Origin: Flammeovirgaceae bacterium UBA5008
Lineage (GTDB): Bacteria; Bacteroidota; Bacteroidia; Cytophagales; Cyclobacteriaceae
Reading direction: 5' to 3'
Assembly: GCA_002398365.1 (NCBI GenBank)
Contig: DGYK01000031.1
Span: forward strand, 193,477 to 215,079
Length of the DNA: 21,603 nucleotides
The notes under the pieces were generated by a model that did no database searches, was not told the DNA's origin, and worked only from the letters and a program-made list of their open reading frames with translations. Below, one piece after another: positions 20,612-21,603 of this stretch. Position 1 is the stretch's first letter. Each line of letters opens with the position of its first letter. The translations under genes and the position numbers were made by a program.

Positions 20612-21603
20612 ATGATTAGAAAATTACTCTTTACTTGCTTGTTTATCAGCATGTTAGGGCATCAAGTTTGGGCACAAACACGCCAGGTTTCTGGTGTTGT
20701 TACCTCCAAAGATGATGGTACTACCATGCCGGGAGTGAATGTTGTGGTTCAAGGCACGTCCAAAGGAACGACAACGGATGCTGATGGAAAGTATTCGATT
20801 GAATTATCTTCCTCGGAAAACACCCTTATTTTCTCATTTATTGGCTACAAATCGGTAACAGCTACTGTTGGCGATCGGACTACTTTGGATATCCTACTCG
20901 AGTCGGATGCAACAGCTTTGGAAGAAGTGGTGGTGGTTGGTTATGGTTCACAACGCAAAGCAGACGTGACCGGAGCCATTGTTCAGGTGAAGGGTGAAGA
21001 GATCAGTAAACAACCCTCTATTAACCCGATAAGCGGTTTACAGGGTAAAGTAGCAGGTGTTCAGATTACGAATTTTGGAGCTCCTGGTTCTTCGCCCAAA
21101 ATTACCATTCGTGGTGTAGGTACGCTTTACGGAAGTCAGAATCCGCTTTATGTTGTTGATGGGGTATGGTATGACGACATCAGTTTTTTGAATAATTCAG
21201 ATATTGAGAATATCAACGTGTTGAAAGATGCATCCTCGCAAGCCATATATGGTGTTCGGGCAGCAAATGGTGCAGTAATTATAACTACTAAAAGAGGATC
21301 AAGAAAGGCAAACGCGCAGGTAACTTATTCCGGTTTTGTAGGAAGCCAAGTGGTCACGAATGCGGTTAAAATGGCAAATGGCGCTGAGTATGCAACATTA
21401 ATTAATGAATTGGATCAAGCTAACAATGCAACGCCACGGTATGCAAATCCATCTAGTTTTGGCACCACAGATTGGTATCGTCAAATTCTTAGAGCCGCAT
21501 TGATATCAAATCATAACGTGTCGATTACTGGCGGTGGAGAAAAGTCTTCATACAATTTTTCTCTAGGCTACTTAACCCAAGAAGGTACGGTAAAGACAAA
21601 TTT
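20612..21603 (+). CDS. SusC-like TonB-dependent outer-membrane transporter, N-terminal part
   Basis: The first 330 residues are inside the window and the gene runs off the end. A signal peptide (about 1-22, MIRKLLFTCLFISMLGHQVW...) is followed by a carboxypeptidase-regulatory-like beta domain (about 26-98; VSGVV, MPGVNVVVQGTSKGTTTDADG), the TonB-box-like stretch LEEVVVVGYG (103-112), and the plug domain (about 113-228). The SusC signature is ITIRGVGTLYGSQNPLYVVD (164-183) followed by DASSQAIYGVRAANGAVIIT (206-225). The first beta-barrel strands follow. SusC proteins import oligosaccharides together with a SusD lipoprotein, normally encoded just downstream, here outside the window. Substrate is not readable; the GH144-like enzyme upstream points to a beta-1,2-glucan or similar glucan. 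Confidence 0.95.
   Translation, partial: MIRKLLFTCLFISMLGHQVWAQTRQVSGVVTSKDDGTTMPGVNVVVQGTSKGTTTDADGKYSIELSSSENTLIFSFIGYKSVTATVGDRTTLDILLESDATALEEVVVVGYGSQRKADVTGAIVQVKGEEISKQPSINPISGLQGKVAGVQITNFGAPGSSPKITIRGVGTLYGSQNPLYVVDGVWYDDISFLNNSDIENINVLKDASSQAIYGVRAANGAVIITTKRGSRKANAQVTYSGFVGSQVVTNAVKMANGAEYATLINELDQANNATPRYANPSSFGTTDWYRQILRAALISNHNVSITGGGEKSSYNFSLGYLTQEGTVKTN

Overview
The window looks like the chromosome of a Bacteroidota member, probably order Cytophagales. It carries a SusC-type TonB-dependent transporter, a PorW/SprE-type lipoprotein of the type IX secretion and gliding machinery, a paired LytS-like kinase/LytTR system, a bactofilin next to an AtpZ/AtpI-like gene, promoters that fit the Bacteroidota -33 TTG / -7 TAnnTTTG pattern, and few Shine-Dalgarno sequences. 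Several genes are best read from TTG or from internal ATG codons.

Left part (1-4900, minus strand): a cut paraoxonase-like calcium hydrolase; a three-gene signalling operon in which each junction is a 4-base ATGA overlap (LytS-like kinase, a second kinase that has lost its phospho-accepting histidine, and a LytTR response regulator); and a secreted solenoid protein with ten copies of a 34-residue repeat built on the motif SDHY. A hairpin terminator separates the solenoid gene from the signalling operon. Upstream of the solenoid gene lie two inverted REP-like palindromes (a REPIN-type pair) that follow the end of uvrC.

Middle part (5100-14030): a minus-strand cluster porW/sprE -> penicillin-binding protein 1A -> uvrC, diverging from a plus-strand pair M23 peptidase -> bactofilin. 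The pair ends at a strong terminator, followed by an AtpZ/AtpI-like gene and a small four-helix membrane protein that overlaps it. Murein synthesis, murein remodelling, the cytoskeletal scaffold and outer-envelope secretion are therefore grouped. The F1Fo ATP synthase genes that often follow AtpZ/AtpI in this phylum are absent here.

Right part (14060-21603): a penicillin-acylase-family Ntn hydrolase, an unrecognised helical protein on the minus strand, and then what looks like the start of a carbohydrate-use locus. This locus has a GH144-like lipoprotein (family of endo-beta-1,2-glucanases), a 7TM-DISM membrane sensor and a SusC-like transporter cut by the window end. The sensor is the most striking object. 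In place of a kinase or cyclase output it ends in a coiled coil, a Cys4 zinc ribbon and a helix-turn-helix that look like the DNA-binding end of an IS1595-family transposase, with no DDE catalytic domain. Between it and susC lies an exact 17-base direct repeat, 66 bases apart, a candidate operator. My reading is that this is a membrane-bound one-component regulator using a domesticated transposase DNA-binding domain to control the neighbouring glucan locus. The domain order and the repeats are visible in the sequence; the regulatory link is inference.
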